This document shows, in pieces, positions 42,081 to 51,737 of a DNA stretch of 64,000 nucleotides (its first letter is position 1; each line of letters begins with the position of its first letter). The notes under the pieces are model-generated. The model did no database searches. It had not been told where the DNA came from and worked only from the letters and a program-made list of their open reading frames with translations. The stretch spans positions 21,914 to 85,913 of the forward strand of contig DASWMJ010000007.1 of assembly GCA_036399775.1 (NCBI GenBank), in the 5' to 3' direction. A program made the translations under genes and the position numbers. This stretch comes from JADMIH01 sp036399775. GTDB taxonomy: Bacteria > Chloroflexota > Chloroflexia > QHBQ01 > JADMIH01.

Positions 42081-45000
42081 TTACCGTAATAGATCCTGTT
42101 CTAACTCAACCGAGAGGTCTGAGCGACGAGCTTCGGAACTGTACCTATCAGCTATTTCATCTAAGGCTGTAGCTGTCCTGGGCCATTTGCCCCTGACCAT
42201 ATCGGCATAGCGACGGTAGCGTTCAACTAACCTCCACTCTTGAGCACCACCTTCTGTAAGAGTCTTTTGGACGACTCCCCTGCGGTTTCGTACGCCTATT
42301 ACGAAACCCCAATGAAGTTCCTCGCTTCCTACCTTTTCGATAATATCCCGTACTGGTCTAGTGGGCCAGCTACCATCAGAGTCTTGGGGAGCGAAACTTA
42401 GCACTTGGCCAATAACATTGTCTGCAATTTTACCGCGACCATTGACTCTGGCAGATTCACGCACAAGAAGTACCCATTCTTGTAGAGCTTCCGCGTCGAT
42501 TGATCCATCATCAAGCGTACCAGGTAATCTGCGCCAGGATTCCAGAAGCGACTGAGCGAGGCGCGCATGGGCAATATCCATCTCAGTGAGATCTTGCTCG
42601 TCCTGGCCTTCTGCCTTATATGCCAGAGTAAGCGCGTCTAAAAAGACCATCGGATTAGCGGAAAGTTGCCCGTGCAATACCTTTGGGCCACGTTCACCAT
42701 GCTCTAAGAAAGGTAGTAGTGCGAGCTCCAGGGATGATATGAGTGCAGGCTCAATCTCGCCAGAACTTTCTAACCTATCTAAGAAGGCACCCGCATGATC
42801 ATAAAGTATTTGCCAGTCTTCCTTCCTATCTGGTGAAGTCCTAATTGCGAGGTCAAGCGCATCGGCTATCAATTTCACAGAGAGTTGTGCCTCAGCGTTG
42901 TTCAGATATAAGCTCGTGAGATCGAGTGCTATATGGGGACGCCCGTGGCCGAGTAGGTTCGTAACCGCTCGATCCCAATCAGTGACCGCAATTATACCTG
43001 GTCGGATGTGTGACCAATAGAGTCCTTGTACCTCTGGACTCATAGTTTCAAGTAAATCCCATGTTCGCCCTTCAAATGGTAGGCTAATGAAGAAAACTGC
43101 CTGCTGCTCTGGCGATGGCACAAGCTCAACAATGTTGGCTTTCTTGTTCTCCACCCACTCCCGTCCCTGTGCTACATAACGTCCTGCGACGAAGCCCCAT
43201 GCCATGATATTAGAAGGTACGTAGTCTAAACCCAAGTTTCTACTGAGGAGACTATCCTCTTCGGTTGTAATTAGATCATTTTTACCCAACATCATGCCCA
43301 GTTCATACGGCTGTTCGACATGATTGCTGAACTCAAGCAACATTGGCAGACCGCCTTGTTTATAGAGGGCTTTCACAGCTTCTTCTCTTGCTTCGTTAAT
43401 AGCTTTATGCCGAGCCAACCAGTCTTCACCGAAGTGCTCAATGAGCTTCGGTGTTAGGCTGAATATCCAGCTATATCGGTCAACCATGTTATTAGGCTCG
43501 AAGTGATGATAAAGTTGAACAAGGTGATCAACCAGAGCGCTTGGCATTGCCCAACCTGCTTCAGGGTAGCTGCGATGCCGATATATCAATGTTCGAAGCG
43601 CAGACCATATGATTAGTCTATCCTCTGGGAGGAGAGTAGCGGTATTCACAGCAAGTAGTTGAGCAACAATAGCTTGATGCTGCTCTGCTTGGACATCATC
43701 TAAATGTTCGATGAGATCATTCCAACGCTCACCACTATATCCGACTTCCCGGAGCATACGCTCCACGATTTGACGTTCTGCAGTCCACAGTTCGTCATAC
43801 GTCACACTTGGTTGTTCTTCTGGTACCCATTCGCGCCATCGAGCTTTAGAGGTTAGTTCTGTGTGACTATGTAACTCCGGCAGGAGCTGGTTTAGAAGCC
43901 TCCAAGCTACCGACGGTTCACGATCCGTGAGTAAATCTATAACCTCCAACCTATGGTCCAGGGAAACAGTCGTGCAGGGGTGCCAAACAAGAAAGATGTT
44001 ACGCAGACTATAATTTGGTCGATTCCCTAAACGGCCACCAGGGTCAATACGAGCCAGGATAGCAAGACATAGAGCAGCGCGTGAGAGATAATCCGGATGC
44101 CAAGCGAGAACCTCTAGTGACCAAAGTAGCCCCGTATGGGATGAGCGAGCTGATATATTATAGGTGCTGTCCTCAAAGAGTTTAGCCAATACGGGTTCAT
44201 TACCTCTCAACCCGTTCTCAACTTGCCTAAGATACTCTCTAGGCGCAGATTCTGCTAACCGTGGCAAAAGATACGCAATCGAAGTCCAGATGCGCCAATC
44301 ATTGTTAGCCCTCTCAAGTAGCTGCCCCACTATGTAGTTGGCGCGCTCTTGAGGCGATCTACTATCAGCCCAACGGGTAGTTTCACTTCGGGCACCCATA
44401 AGAGCTAATGTTTCAGCCAATCCATTGCGAAGCAAACCCGAATGTGTCAATGTCTTTCCGAGTAATCCTGCCATGATCCTTTGTTCCTCTGGCAATTCAA
44501 GCGCGGGATCTAGCTCGCCCAAGACATCCGAAATGACCGCTTCAAACCGTACAAGATCGTCCCGTGTTAGATACCTGGACAGGAGTGACCAAGCATCCTC
44601 TTTTGAGACGAGTAGCCAAGCATCTCCAGTACGACGTACTGGCGGATCTGCTTCGTTTGCCCATCGGCAAAGTGCTGTGCTTACGTCATCGTAGGAGGAA
44701 TTGGCTAGGCGCGCGATAATGGTACGGTCTCCCTCTTGTGTATCCTTCCATGCACCAGCGAGGAGAGCCGGTATGAGTGCTCGTGCCGACTCAGGCTTCG
44801 CCCAAACTGGTTGTTGAACTTCGGGACTAAGCGCGATCTTGCGGCGTAAGGCCATCAAGCTGCGATGAGCCAATGACGCTAGTTCAGATGCACGCACTTC
44901 GGGAAGTCCCATACCAAGTAATGCCTCCCTAGCATGGATAACACCGACCCGTGGCAACTCTAGCGTAGCCTCTGAATCGCTACCGTCTCTGCCCAGTGGA

Positions 45001-45872
45001 ACAAATATATGGTGCCCATGCCGAAAGGCACGAGTCAATGCATTTCCTACATCAAATATTGGTACAAGTATGAGTGCCGATTGGGAGGCGCATAAATGGT
45101 TCCAAGTACCTAAATCTCGCACAATTACCGTTTTAGAGAGAAGTGGCAACCTTAGCTCAGGTGGAAATTGATGTAGTGTTGCCGCGAAGAAAGCTACCGC
45201 TTCCTGCGTAGTATCAGCTTTTAGGCTTAGTGTCGAAGGAGTTTCCCGTAGCCACTCACAGACTCTATCCATTATCGTTTCACGGCCAAGCGTCAGAAGG
45301 TCAGTGCTCAACGCTGGATTTGTCGCTTCAGACCAATCTTCCCAGAAACTTGTGATATCCTCTGCGGCCTCAGGGTGCTTTCCCATCAGCGTGGATAGCC
45401 AAATATGAACAGCAGGTGCCAAGTCTAGCCACTGTTGAAGGTCATCGGCATCATAAGCTTTTACGTCGCGCCAAAATCCTTCCTTCTGGCGCTTCCTTAC
45501 CCAAGCGTCTTTACCACCCCATCGGCGTGGAGTAACAAAAATGAAAGTTGTGTTTGCAGGGTCTTGACCAAGAGGGGCTTCGCAACGCTTCTCGTAATCT
45601 TCATCCGCTTTACCTTTTACACTGCTAGTTATTCCAAGTTCCCATACTGAGGAACCGTTTGGTACAAAGGCATTGCCACTCTGCACAATGACAATGCCAT
45701 CCCAACCTCCAAGTTGGACACCCTCATCTGCTGGAAAGCCGATGTGGTCAATGTTGCTAACGGTCGCATGTATCAGTCGACGCAACAAAAGCGGCAGCTT
45801 ATAGCGTGCCACCTGAAAGTCGGCCCATCGATGATGTAGGTCAGTAGCGGTAGCGAGGGTTTCGAGTGCCAT
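42081..45872 (-). CDS. Orphan 1263-residue protein with PD-(D/E)xK-nuclease-like N-terminus (defence candidate)
   Basis: Residues 40-160 look like a restriction-endonuclease-type fold: FPADEGVQLGGWDGIVIV (D58), SVWELGITSSVKGKADEDYE (E78, Lys at 86 or 88) and TTFIFVTPRRWGGKDAWVRK, then WRDVKAYDADDLQQWLDLAPAVHIWL. Residues 160-340 look like a degenerate P-loop/sensor region (LILVPIFDVGNALTRAFRHGHHIFVPLG) without a Walker A. The remaining 900 residues are helical, as in large repeat-built sensor proteins. No signal peptide. Base composition is clearly AT-richer than the neighbours, suggesting transfer. It stands alone between an 818-base gap and nrdJ. Large one-gene antiphage proteins have this layout; this family is not recognised by name. 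Confidence 0.6.
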   Translation of the reverse strand: MALETLATATDLHHRWADFQVARYKLPLLLRRLIHATVSNIDHIGFPADEGVQLGGWDGIVIVQSGNAFVPNGSSVWELGITSSVKGKADEDYEKRCEAPLGQDPANTTFIFVTPRRWGGKDAWVRKRQKEGFWRDVKAYDADDLQQWLDLAPAVHIWLSTLMGKHPEAAEDITSFWEDWSEATNPALSTDLLTLGRETIMDRVCEWLRETPSTLSLKADTTQEAVAFFAATLHQFPPELRLPLLSKTVIVRDLGTWNHLCASQSALILVPIFDVGNALTRAFRHGHHIFVPLGRDGSDSEATLELPRVGVIHAREALLGMGLPEVRASELASLAHRSLMALRRKIALSPEVQQPVWAKPESARALIPALLAGAWKDTQEGDRTIIARLANSSYDDVSTALCRWANEADPPVRRTGDAWLLVSKEDAWSLLSRYLTRDDLVRFEAVISDVLGELDPALELPEEQRIMAGLLGKTLTHSGLLRNGLAETLALMGARSETTRWADSRSPQERANYIVGQLLERANNDWRIWTSIAYLLPRLAESAPREYLRQVENGLRGNEPVLAKLFEDSTYNISARSSHTGLLWSLEVLAWHPDYLSRAALCLAILARIDPGGRLGNRPNYSLRNIFLVWHPCTTVSLDHRLEVIDLLTDREPSVAWRLLNQLLPELHSHTELTSKARWREWVPEEQPSVTYDELWTAERQIVERMLREVGYSGERWNDLIEHLDDVQAEQHQAIVAQLLAVNTATLLPEDRLIIWSALRTLIYRHRSYPEAGWAMPSALVDHLVQLYHHFEPNNMVDRYSWIFSLTPKLIEHFGEDWLARHKAINEAREEAVKALYKQGGLPMLLEFSNHVEQPYELGMMLGKNDLITTEEDSLLSRNLGLDYVPSNIMAWGFVAGRYVAQGREWVENKKANIVELVPSPEQQAVFFISLPFEGRTWDLLETMSPEVQGLYWSHIRPGIIAVTDWDRAVTNLLGHGRPHIALDLTSLYLNNAEAQLSVKLIADALDLAIRTSPDRKEDWQILYDHAGAFLDRLESSGEIEPALISSLELALLPFLEHGERGPKVLHGQLSANPMVFLDALTLAYKAEGQDEQDLTEMDIAHARLAQSLLESWRRLPGTLDDGSIDAEALQEWVLLVRESARVNGRGKIADNVIGQVLSFAPQDSDGSWPTRPVRDIIEKVGSEELHWGFVIGVRNRRGVVQKTLTEGGAQEWRLVERYRRYADMVRGKWPRTATALDEIADRYSSEARRSDLSVELEQDLLR

Positions 45873-45920
45873 ATTATGTATGTTGTCCGTACGTTATCTA
45901 ATATCCTTTATCGAGATGCA

Positions 45921-45949
45921 TTGTGGGGCTATACTAGATAGCCCCACAA
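45921..45949 (-). terminator. Hairpin downstream of nrdJ
   Basis: 12-bp perfect stem TTGTGGGGCTAT/ATAGCCCCACAA with an ACTAG loop, 14 bases beyond the nrdJ stop; it would insulate the orphan gene downstream. No clear T-tract. Confidence 0.7.
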
Positions 45950-45962
45950 CTTACAGCGATTT

Positions 45963-48900
45963 CTAACTACATCCGCTTGTAGCCCCGCAGCCGTCGCACT
46001 TCATGCAGGTGCCGTTGCGTACGAGGGTGAACTGGCCGCACTCCCGGCAGCTTTCGCCTTCGTAGCCTTTGAGGCGGGCTTCGGCTACCTGCTCGCTCCT
46101 TGTTGGGTCGGGTTTGAGCAGGACGGTGGTCTGTGCGAGGGTAGGTGTGGGCGCTTCTGGTTGGGTTGCGCCGTTTGTGTGGCCGTTGGTGTAGCTGTGG
46201 CCGTTGCCGTTTCCATTACCGTTGCCGTTGGTGTGGGCGGGCGATTGGATGTGGGGCGACAGGTTTGTGGTGGAGGCCGGGCCGATGTTGAGCGGCGGCT
46301 TCTTGGGGCCTTCCAGGTTCTGCACCGTGTCGCCCCTACTTGCTTCCCCCTCCGGCAGGTGGGCCAGATCGAGGCGGTCGAGGTAGCAGATGGCTAGCTC
46401 GCGGAAGATGTAGTCTATCACCGACGTGACCATTTTGATGTGGTCGTTGCCGATGACGCGGCCACTCGGCTCGAAGCGGGTGTAGATGAAGGCGTCCACG
46501 TACTCGTCGAGGGGCACGCCGTATTGCAGGCCCAGGGAGACGGCTATGGCAAAGCAGTTCATGACCGAGCGGAAGGCCGCGCCCTCCTTGTGCATGTCTA
46601 TGAAGATTTCGCCCAGGCGGCCATCTTCGTACTCGCCGGTGCGGACGTAGAGGTTGTGGCCCTGGATGGTGGCCTTCTGGGTGTAGCCTGCGCGGCGGTT
46701 GGGTAGCTTCTGGCGGCGGGCGGCACGCTGTACCGTGTCGGCACCGGCTGCGGCGATCTCCATCACGCGCTGGGTTAGCGGGATGCCGGGCGCTTCCTCT
46801 TCTTCCTCTTCCTCGTCTTCAGCAATCAGGCTGTTGAGGGGCTGGCTGAGCTTGGAGCCGTCGCGGTAGATGGCTACGGCCTTGAGCATCAAGCGCCACG
46901 ACTTCATGTAGACGTCTTCCACCTCGCCAATGGTTGTGTCGGCGGGCATGTTGATGGTCTTTGAGATAGCGCCACTGATGAAGGGTTGCGCGGAGGCCAT
47001 CATGTGGAGGTGGGAGCCGGGGCTGAGGTAGCGCGTGCCCCTGCGGCCACATCGGTTGGCGCAGTCGAACACGGGCAGGTGCTCGGCCTTCAGATGGGGC
47101 GCGCCCTCTACGGTCATCGTGCCACAGACGTAGTCGTTGGCGGCGGAGATGTCGGCCTTTGAGAAGCCGAGGTGGGGTAGGATGCCTTCGCGGCTGTTGA
47201 TCTGCTCGTCGGTGAGGTTGAGCTTCTCGCGGCAGAACTCGTCGCCAAGCGTGAAGGGGCTGAAGGCGAAGCTCAACTCGAACGCGCTGGGTAGGGAGGC
47301 TTCCACGCGGGCTATCGCTTCGTCGTCGAAGCCGGCGGCGCGCAAGGCGTCGTGGTCTATGGCGGGGGAGCCTGCGAGTGTGCCGTGCCCCACGCTGTAC
47401 TTGACTATATCCTCTATCTGCTCCTCGGTATAACCTAGCTTGCGGAGCGCGGGCGGGGCGGACTGGTTGATGATTTTGAAGTATCCGCCGCCTGCCAGCT
47501 TCTTGAACTTGACCAGGGCGAAGTCAGGCTCGATGCCTGTGGTGTCGCAATCCATCACCAAGGCAATAGTGCCCGTAGGAGCAATAACCGTGACCTGGGC
47601 GTTGCGGTAGCCGAACTTCTCGCCCTTCTCAAGCGCGGCGTCCCAGGACTCTTTGGCGGCTGCCAGGAGAGTGGGAGGGCAGTTGGCGGGGGCGATACCC
47701 GCGGGCTTGACGGTTAGACCTTCGTACTCGTGGTCGGCGGCGTAATATGCGGCGCGGCGGTGGTTGCGGATGACGCGCAGCATCGGCTCGCGGTTGGCTT
47801 CGTACCGCTTGAACGCGCCTAGCTCGGACGCTATTTCCGCCGAGGTGGCGTAGGCGACGCCCGTCATGATGGCGGTGAAGGCCCCGGCCAGGGCGTAGGC
47901 GCGTGGGGAGTCGTAGGGTATGCCGAGGCGCATCAGGAGCGCGCCCAGGTTGGCGTAGCCGAGGCCGAGCGTGCGGTAGAGGTAGGAGCGCAGGGCGATC
48001 TCTTCGCTGGGGTACTGCGCCATCGCCACGCTGATTTCGAGGGTGAGGGTCCAGAGGCGGCACGCGTGCTTGTACGAGGCTATGTCCAGCACGGCGCTGT
48101 CGTCGCTGCCCAGGAAGTGCATGAGGTTGAGGCTTGCGAGATTGCAGGCGGTATCGTCCAGGAACATGTATTCTGAGCAGGGATTACTGCCGTTTATAGT
48201 GCCATCGGTGGGGCAGGTGTGCCACTCGTTGATGGTGGTGTCGTACTGGACGCCGGGGTCGGCGCTGGCCCACGCTGCTTTGCCCATGCGGCTCCAAAGC
48301 TCGCGGGCCTTGAGGGTCTTGCTGGGCTTGCGGTCGGTGCGACGGATGAGGTCCCAGTCGGCGTCCTTCTGTACGGCCTCGACGAAGCCGTTGGACATGC
48401 GGACAGTGTTGTTGGCGTTCTGGCCCGATACTGTGATGTAGGCCTCGCCTTCCCAGTCGGTGTCGTAGATGGGGAAGTCGTAGGTCTTCTCGCCCTGGCC
48501 TGCGAGGCTGATGGCGCGGGCGAGGAGGCTGTCGGGCACGCCTGCCTTGCGGGCTTCCCGGAGGGTCTTCTTGTAGGCCTTCTCGGTGCTGGGCTTTTCG
48601 GCTTCGGACGCGTCGTGGTTGGCGTGCCACGCCTGCATGACCAGGCCGAGGTGCTTGCGGCAGATGAAGGAGCCTGCGACCATAGCGGCCACCTTCTGCT
48701 CCTCGATCACCTTCCAGTCTATGAACTTCTCGATATCGGGGTGGTCTATGTCCACGATCACCATCTTGGCGGCGCGGCGCGTGGTGCCGCCCGACTTGAT
48801 GGCCCCGGCTGCGCGGTCGCCTATCTTGAGGAAGGAGAGGAGGCCGGACGACTTGCCGCCTCCTGATAGCGACTCGTTCTCGCCTCGCAGGGCTGAGAAG

Positions 48901-50807
48901 TTCGAGCCGGTACCGCTACCGTACTTGAAGATGCGAGCCTCACGCACCCAGAGGTCCATGATGCCGCCTGGGTTTACGAGGTCGTCGTCTACCGATTGGA
49001 TAAAGCAGTTGTGTACGACTACACCGTTCGCAACGAAGCGCGAACTCTCGGTCCGGATGTCGTAAACTTCTTCCTCGCCTATGAAGTCTACAGAAATAAC
49101 GGTTTCCTCGGAGAGCGCACCCTTCGTTTTACCGTAGACAATCTCGTTGAGCCGTTGTAGCTTTTCCACCTTGTCGGTAGAAACAAAGCCTATCTGCTGC
49201 TCGAACTTGAGCCGTTCCGAGTAGTAGGAAATACTAATTTGGTACTGACGCTTTCGATCTGCCCTGGAATCTTCGCCCGTGGAAACATTGGAGTATATAC
49301 CGAGGCTCAGCAAAAGAACCTGTACATCGTGGGCCAGATCAGGCGATATAGTTGTCAGAACTACATCCCCAGAGTTGCGACCATCGTTCTTGCGCGTTCG
49401 GACGCAACCATCTGCCTGGAATAAGCTACGTAGAAAGGCTGCCTTCTCTTTGTTGCTGGATTTGAAGATGCACTCCGGCACATGCGCTGTGTACGACGAG
49501 GCATCCAGTTCGTACTCAGCGACAAAGCTATCCACTCGCTTTGAGTCCAGTTTGACGACGCGGTACAATTCGCCCACGTCACGGCGCACCACTGTGCGGT
49601 ACTCTCCGAAGATTTCAGTGAATAAGCGTGTGACGTATGCATATTCATCATCATTGATGGTAATAGCGCCGAAAAGGGTTGTTGCCTTGTTGCGGTTGTA
49701 TTTGCCATAGTAGCCATCACCTAGTATCCAACCAGCCAGGGCAGCCTTGGCAACAGCAAGAGAGTCGGTGGGATTGTCACTACTTGGTGACGCCAAGTTG
49801 TAGACTGACTCCGAAGCGATACCAGGCTTTACTTGACTATCGGCAGACACAGACAGACTCAACAAACGCTGCGCTGCCGCTACGGCCAGGTGCTCCGCAT
49901 CCAGGGTCTGGCTTTCCAGGGCAACTTGCTGCACCTTCTTGCCTAAGAGAGTGCGAAGTTCCTGCCAGGTGTATTGGCCTCCATCTTTCAAGCGCCTGTC
50001 TGAAGAATAGACGCGATGATCGTCGGTAAACTCGATATAGTTGCCGTTCCGCAGGGTGGCGCGGTACACAGCACGTACACCATTATTCTTGACTGCAAGT
50101 ACCTGCACGAACCGTTCACCATCGAACACACGCAGGCCAGCCATGTTTCGATCAACTATCTCGGATATAGAGTACACCCCTTCTTCGGTAAACAGGCGGG
50201 TGTTGCCGCGAGCGCACGCATGGGGTTGAGGTCGCTCGTATGCGCTGGTGGATTTGTGTAGCTGCTCGTCGGACGGGTCTACGTAGTGGTGGCCCTGGGC
50301 GGGGCCTGTGATGCCGTAGGCCCAGTGGAGGCCGGTGTTGAACCATTGGGGGGAGTTGGGGGCGGCGCGCTGGGTGGCGAGCATGTAGCACATCTCGTTG
50401 TAGTAGGCGCGGGCGTCTTCCTCGGAAGAGAAGTAGCCGCCCTTCCAGCCCCAGTAGGTCCAGCAGCCCGCCAGGCGGTGGAAGACGTGGCGCGAGTCGG
50501 TCTCGCCGCCGTATCGCTCCTCTTCGGGGAGCGCGGCCAGGGCCTTCTCGTCGGGCACCGAGCGCCACAGCCACTCAGGCATGCCCTTCTCAGGCACTTT
50601 CTTGAGCTTTGTGGCAACTCCTTTGCGGCGGAAATACTTCTGGGCCAGGATGTCCAAGGCGACCTGCGACCAGGTGTCGGGCACCATAGCGTTCTCGGCC
50701 TTGAATACTATCTGGCCGTCCGGGTTGCTGATCTTCGACGTGCGGGGGATGAAGTTTATCGACTCGTAGGGATCGGCGGTCGTGGTGAAATGATGCTGTA
50801 TACGCAT
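45963..50807 (-). CDS. nrdJ: Adenosylcobalamin-dependent (class II) ribonucleoside-diphosphate reductase with intein
   Basis: 1614 residues, of which 403 are intein (198-600), leaving a 1211-residue enzyme. AAGGAGG precedes the ATG. N-terminal extein: RAAPNSPQWFNTGLHWAYG and ERPQPHA. After the intein come CFIQSVDDDLVNPGGIMDLW, GTGSNFSALRGENE and NGSNPCSEYMFLDDTACNLA (thiyl-radical Cys). The C-terminal tail ESCRECGQFTLVRNGTCMKC...GCGATSGCS has the paired Cys of NrdJ proteins. It reduces ribonucleotides for DNA synthesis independently of oxygen and needs vitamin B12. Downstream of nrdR in one operon (43-base gap), consistent with NrdR control. A Gly/Asn-repeat linker (GNGNGNGNGH) precedes the tail. 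Confidence 0.95.
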   Translation of the reverse strand: MRIQHHFTTTADPYESINFIPRTSKISNPDGQIVFKAENAMVPDTWSQVALDILAQKYFRRKGVATKLKKVPEKGMPEWLWRSVPDEKALAALPEEERYGGETDSRHVFHRLAGCWTYWGWKGGYFSSEEDARAYYNEMCYMLATQRAAPNSPQWFNTGLHWAYGITGPAQGHHYVDPSDEQLHKSTSAYERPQPHACARGNTRLFTEEGVYSISEIVDRNMAGLRVFDGERFVQVLAVKNNGVRAVYRATLRNGNYIEFTDDHRVYSSDRRLKDGGQYTWQELRTLLGKKVQQVALESQTLDAEHLAVAAAQRLLSLSVSADSQVKPGIASESVYNLASPSSDNPTDSLAVAKAALAGWILGDGYYGKYNRNKATTLFGAITINDDEYAYVTRLFTEIFGEYRTVVRRDVGELYRVVKLDSKRVDSFVAEYELDASSYTAHVPECIFKSSNKEKAAFLRSLFQADGCVRTRKNDGRNSGDVVLTTISPDLAHDVQVLLLSLGIYSNVSTGEDSRADRKRQYQISISYYSERLKFEQQIGFVSTDKVEKLQRLNEIVYGKTKGALSEETVISVDFIGEEEVYDIRTESSRFVANGVVVHNCFIQSVDDDLVNPGGIMDLWVREARIFKYGSGTGSNFSALRGENESLSGGGKSSGLLSFLKIGDRAAGAIKSGGTTRRAAKMVIVDIDHPDIEKFIDWKVIEEQKVAAMVAGSFICRKHLGLVMQAWHANHDASEAEKPSTEKAYKKTLREARKAGVPDSLLARAISLAGQGEKTYDFPIYDTDWEGEAYITVSGQNANNTVRMSNGFVEAVQKDADWDLIRRTDRKPSKTLKARELWSRMGKAAWASADPGVQYDTTINEWHTCPTDGTINGSNPCSEYMFLDDTACNLASLNLMHFLGSDDSAVLDIASYKHACRLWTLTLEISVAMAQYPSEEIALRSYLYRTLGLGYANLGALLMRLGIPYDSPRAYALAGAFTAIMTGVAYATSAEIASELGAFKRYEANREPMLRVIRNHRRAAYYAADHEYEGLTVKPAGIAPANCPPTLLAAAKESWDAALEKGEKFGYRNAQVTVIAPTGTIALVMDCDTTGIEPDFALVKFKKLAGGGYFKIINQSAPPALRKLGYTEEQIEDIVKYSVGHGTLAGSPAIDHDALRAAGFDDEAIARVEASLPSAFELSFAFSPFTLGDEFCREKLNLTDEQINSREGILPHLGFSKADISAANDYVCGTMTVEGAPHLKAEHLPVFDCANRCGRRGTRYLSPGSHLHMMASAQPFISGAISKTINMPADTTIGEVEDVYMKSWRLMLKAVAIYRDGSKLSQPLNSLIAEDEEEEEEEAPGIPLTQRVMEIAAAGADTVQRAARRQKLPNRRAGYTQKATIQGHNLYVRTGEYEDGRLGEIFIDMHKEGAAFRSVMNCFAIAVSLGLQYGVPLDEYVDAFIYTRFEPSGRVIGNDHIKMVTSVIDYIFRELAICYLDRLDLAHLPEGEASRGDTVQNLEGPKKPPLNIGPASTTNLSPHIQSPAHTNGNGNGNGNGHSYTNGHTNGATQPEAPTPTLAQTTVLLKPDPTRSEQVAEARLKGYEGESCRECGQFTLVRNGTCMKCDGCGATSGCS
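49008..50216 (-). other. Intein with LAGLIDADG homing endonuclease in nrdJ
   Basis: 403 residues. It begins with Cys1 (CARGNTRLFTEEGVYSISEI) and ends VANGVVVHN before Cys+1 of the extein (HN/C junction). FTDDHRVY is the block-B-like His motif. LAGWILGDGYY and FLRSLFQADGCVR are the two LAGLIDADG helices. The Cys+1 belongs to HACFIQSV, the redox-active Cys region of the reductase, so the enzyme cannot work until splicing occurs. Base composition is lower in GC than the extein, suggesting recent arrival. Confidence 0.93.
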
Positions 50808-50822
50808 CGTGTCCTCCTTGAA

Positions 50823-50895
50823 ATGGAAGTCAGAAGTCAGAAATCAGAAGTCAGCTTTTCAATCGCTGATTTCTGACTTCTGATTTCTGATCTCT
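50823..50895. repeat. Inverted repeat of GAAGTCA/GAAATCA units
   Basis: Left arm TCAGAAATCAGAAGTCAG and its complement in the right arm, with about 12 bases between. It spans the nrdR-nrdJ gap and encodes the last residues of NrdR. Confidence 0.85.
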
Positions 50896-51408
50896 TTCCT
50901 CTATCTTGGGTGGGGCTTCAGTGGGTGGCGGAGATGCGTCTTCGGGCAGGGGATTGGCCGTGAGACCGATTATTTCCTCGCGCATCTCTTCAATGTCAGC
51001 GAAGTTGCGGTAGACGGAAGCGAAGCGGATATAGGCCACCTCGTCCAGATCGCGCAATCTCTGCATGACTAGCTCGCCAATCGTGTCGGATTGGACCTCT
51101 GAAGCGCCCAGCTTGAATAGCTGTGCCTCTATGTCGTTGACCGCCTCCTCGAGTTGGTCGGCCGGGACGGGTCGCTTGGTACAGGCTATAGCGATGCTTT
51201 TCAAGAGCTTGTCGCGCCTGTACTCCTCACGCTTGTTGTCCTTCTTGACCACTGTCAGGCCGATGCGCTCAACCCGCTCGAATGTAGTAAAGCGCCGCTT
51301 GCAATTCAAATTCAAGCATCGGCGGCGGCGCTTTACTGCTTCTCCACTTGGGGTGAGGCGGCTATCAGTTACTTGCGTGTCTTCGTGGTGGCAATAAGGA
51401 CATTTCAT
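50851..51408 (-). CDS. nrdR: NrdR transcriptional repressor of ribonucleotide reductase
   Basis: 185 residues from ATG 51408 (MKCPYCHHEDTQVTDSRLT); the longer frame begins 17 codons upstream without support. The zinc ribbon is CPYC ... CLNLNC, then KRRFTTFERVE, followed by an ATP-cone (TVVKKDNKREEYRRDKLLKSIAIAC). Family length is about 150-160; the extra C-terminal tail (ANPLPEDASPPPTEAPPKIE, then ERDQKSEVRNQRLKS) runs into the GAAGTCA repeat. It senses ATP/dATP and represses RNR genes. nrdJ follows 43 bases downstream. Confidence 0.95.
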   Translation of the reverse strand: MKCPYCHHEDTQVTDSRLTPSGEAVKRRRRCLNLNCKRRFTTFERVERIGLTVVKKDNKREEYRRDKLLKSIAIACTKRPVPADQLEEAVNDIEAQLFKLGASEVQSDTIGELVMQRLRDLDEVAYIRFASVYRNFADIEEMREEIIGLTANPLPEDASPPPTEAPPKIEERDQKSEVRNQRLKS

Positions 51409-51436
51409 AGCGTTTACCTCTATCCTGGGCCGGAAA

Positions 51437-51482
51437 CTACTAGATATTGTATAGAGCAATTGCCATGCCCAAGATGTTGTGT
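51437..51482 (-). promoter_or_regulatory. Pair of candidate NrdR boxes
   Basis: Read on the minus strand, ATACAATATCTAGTAG (51437-51452) and ACACAACATCTTGGGC (51467-51482) each match 12 of 16 positions of the NrdR consensus acaCwAtATaTwGtgt. They are 30 bases centre to centre, close to the usual three helical turns. They lie 28-75 bases before the nrdR ATG, where they could autoregulate the operon. Confidence 0.5.
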
Positions 51483-51669
51483 GTTGATGTTAGACCATAA
51501 TACCAGGGGTGTCAATACGTTTTTACACATCTTCTTTGCACATCTTTTACAACATCTAGTTTGGAAGGGCGTAATGTGGATTACTTTTCCACAAAATCTT
51601 GTATTTCTTCCACCATATTACCACATTTAGAACCTTTGTTCAAGTAGTTTTGCTGATCTTTTTTACCTT

Positions 51670-51737
51670 ATCTAACCGCCAAGGCGCAAAGACGTCGAGG
51701 TTATAAGGGGTTAGGGGTTAGGGGTTAGGGGTTAGGT
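51670..51737 (+). repeat. ACCGCCAAGGCGCAAAGACG repeat followed by AGGGGTT heptamers
   Basis: A fragment of the ACCGCAAAGACGC family (51673-51700) is followed at once by four AGGGGTT units. It occupies the divergent gap 51409-51918 between nrdR and the wall-protein gene; apart from the NrdR boxes nothing else is recognised there. Confidence 0.75.

Noticed and set aside
51525..51562. Additional NrdR boxes (TTACAACATCTAGTTT and neighbours)
   Set aside because: The match is moderate and the spacing to the other boxes is not a multiple of the expected helical distance.
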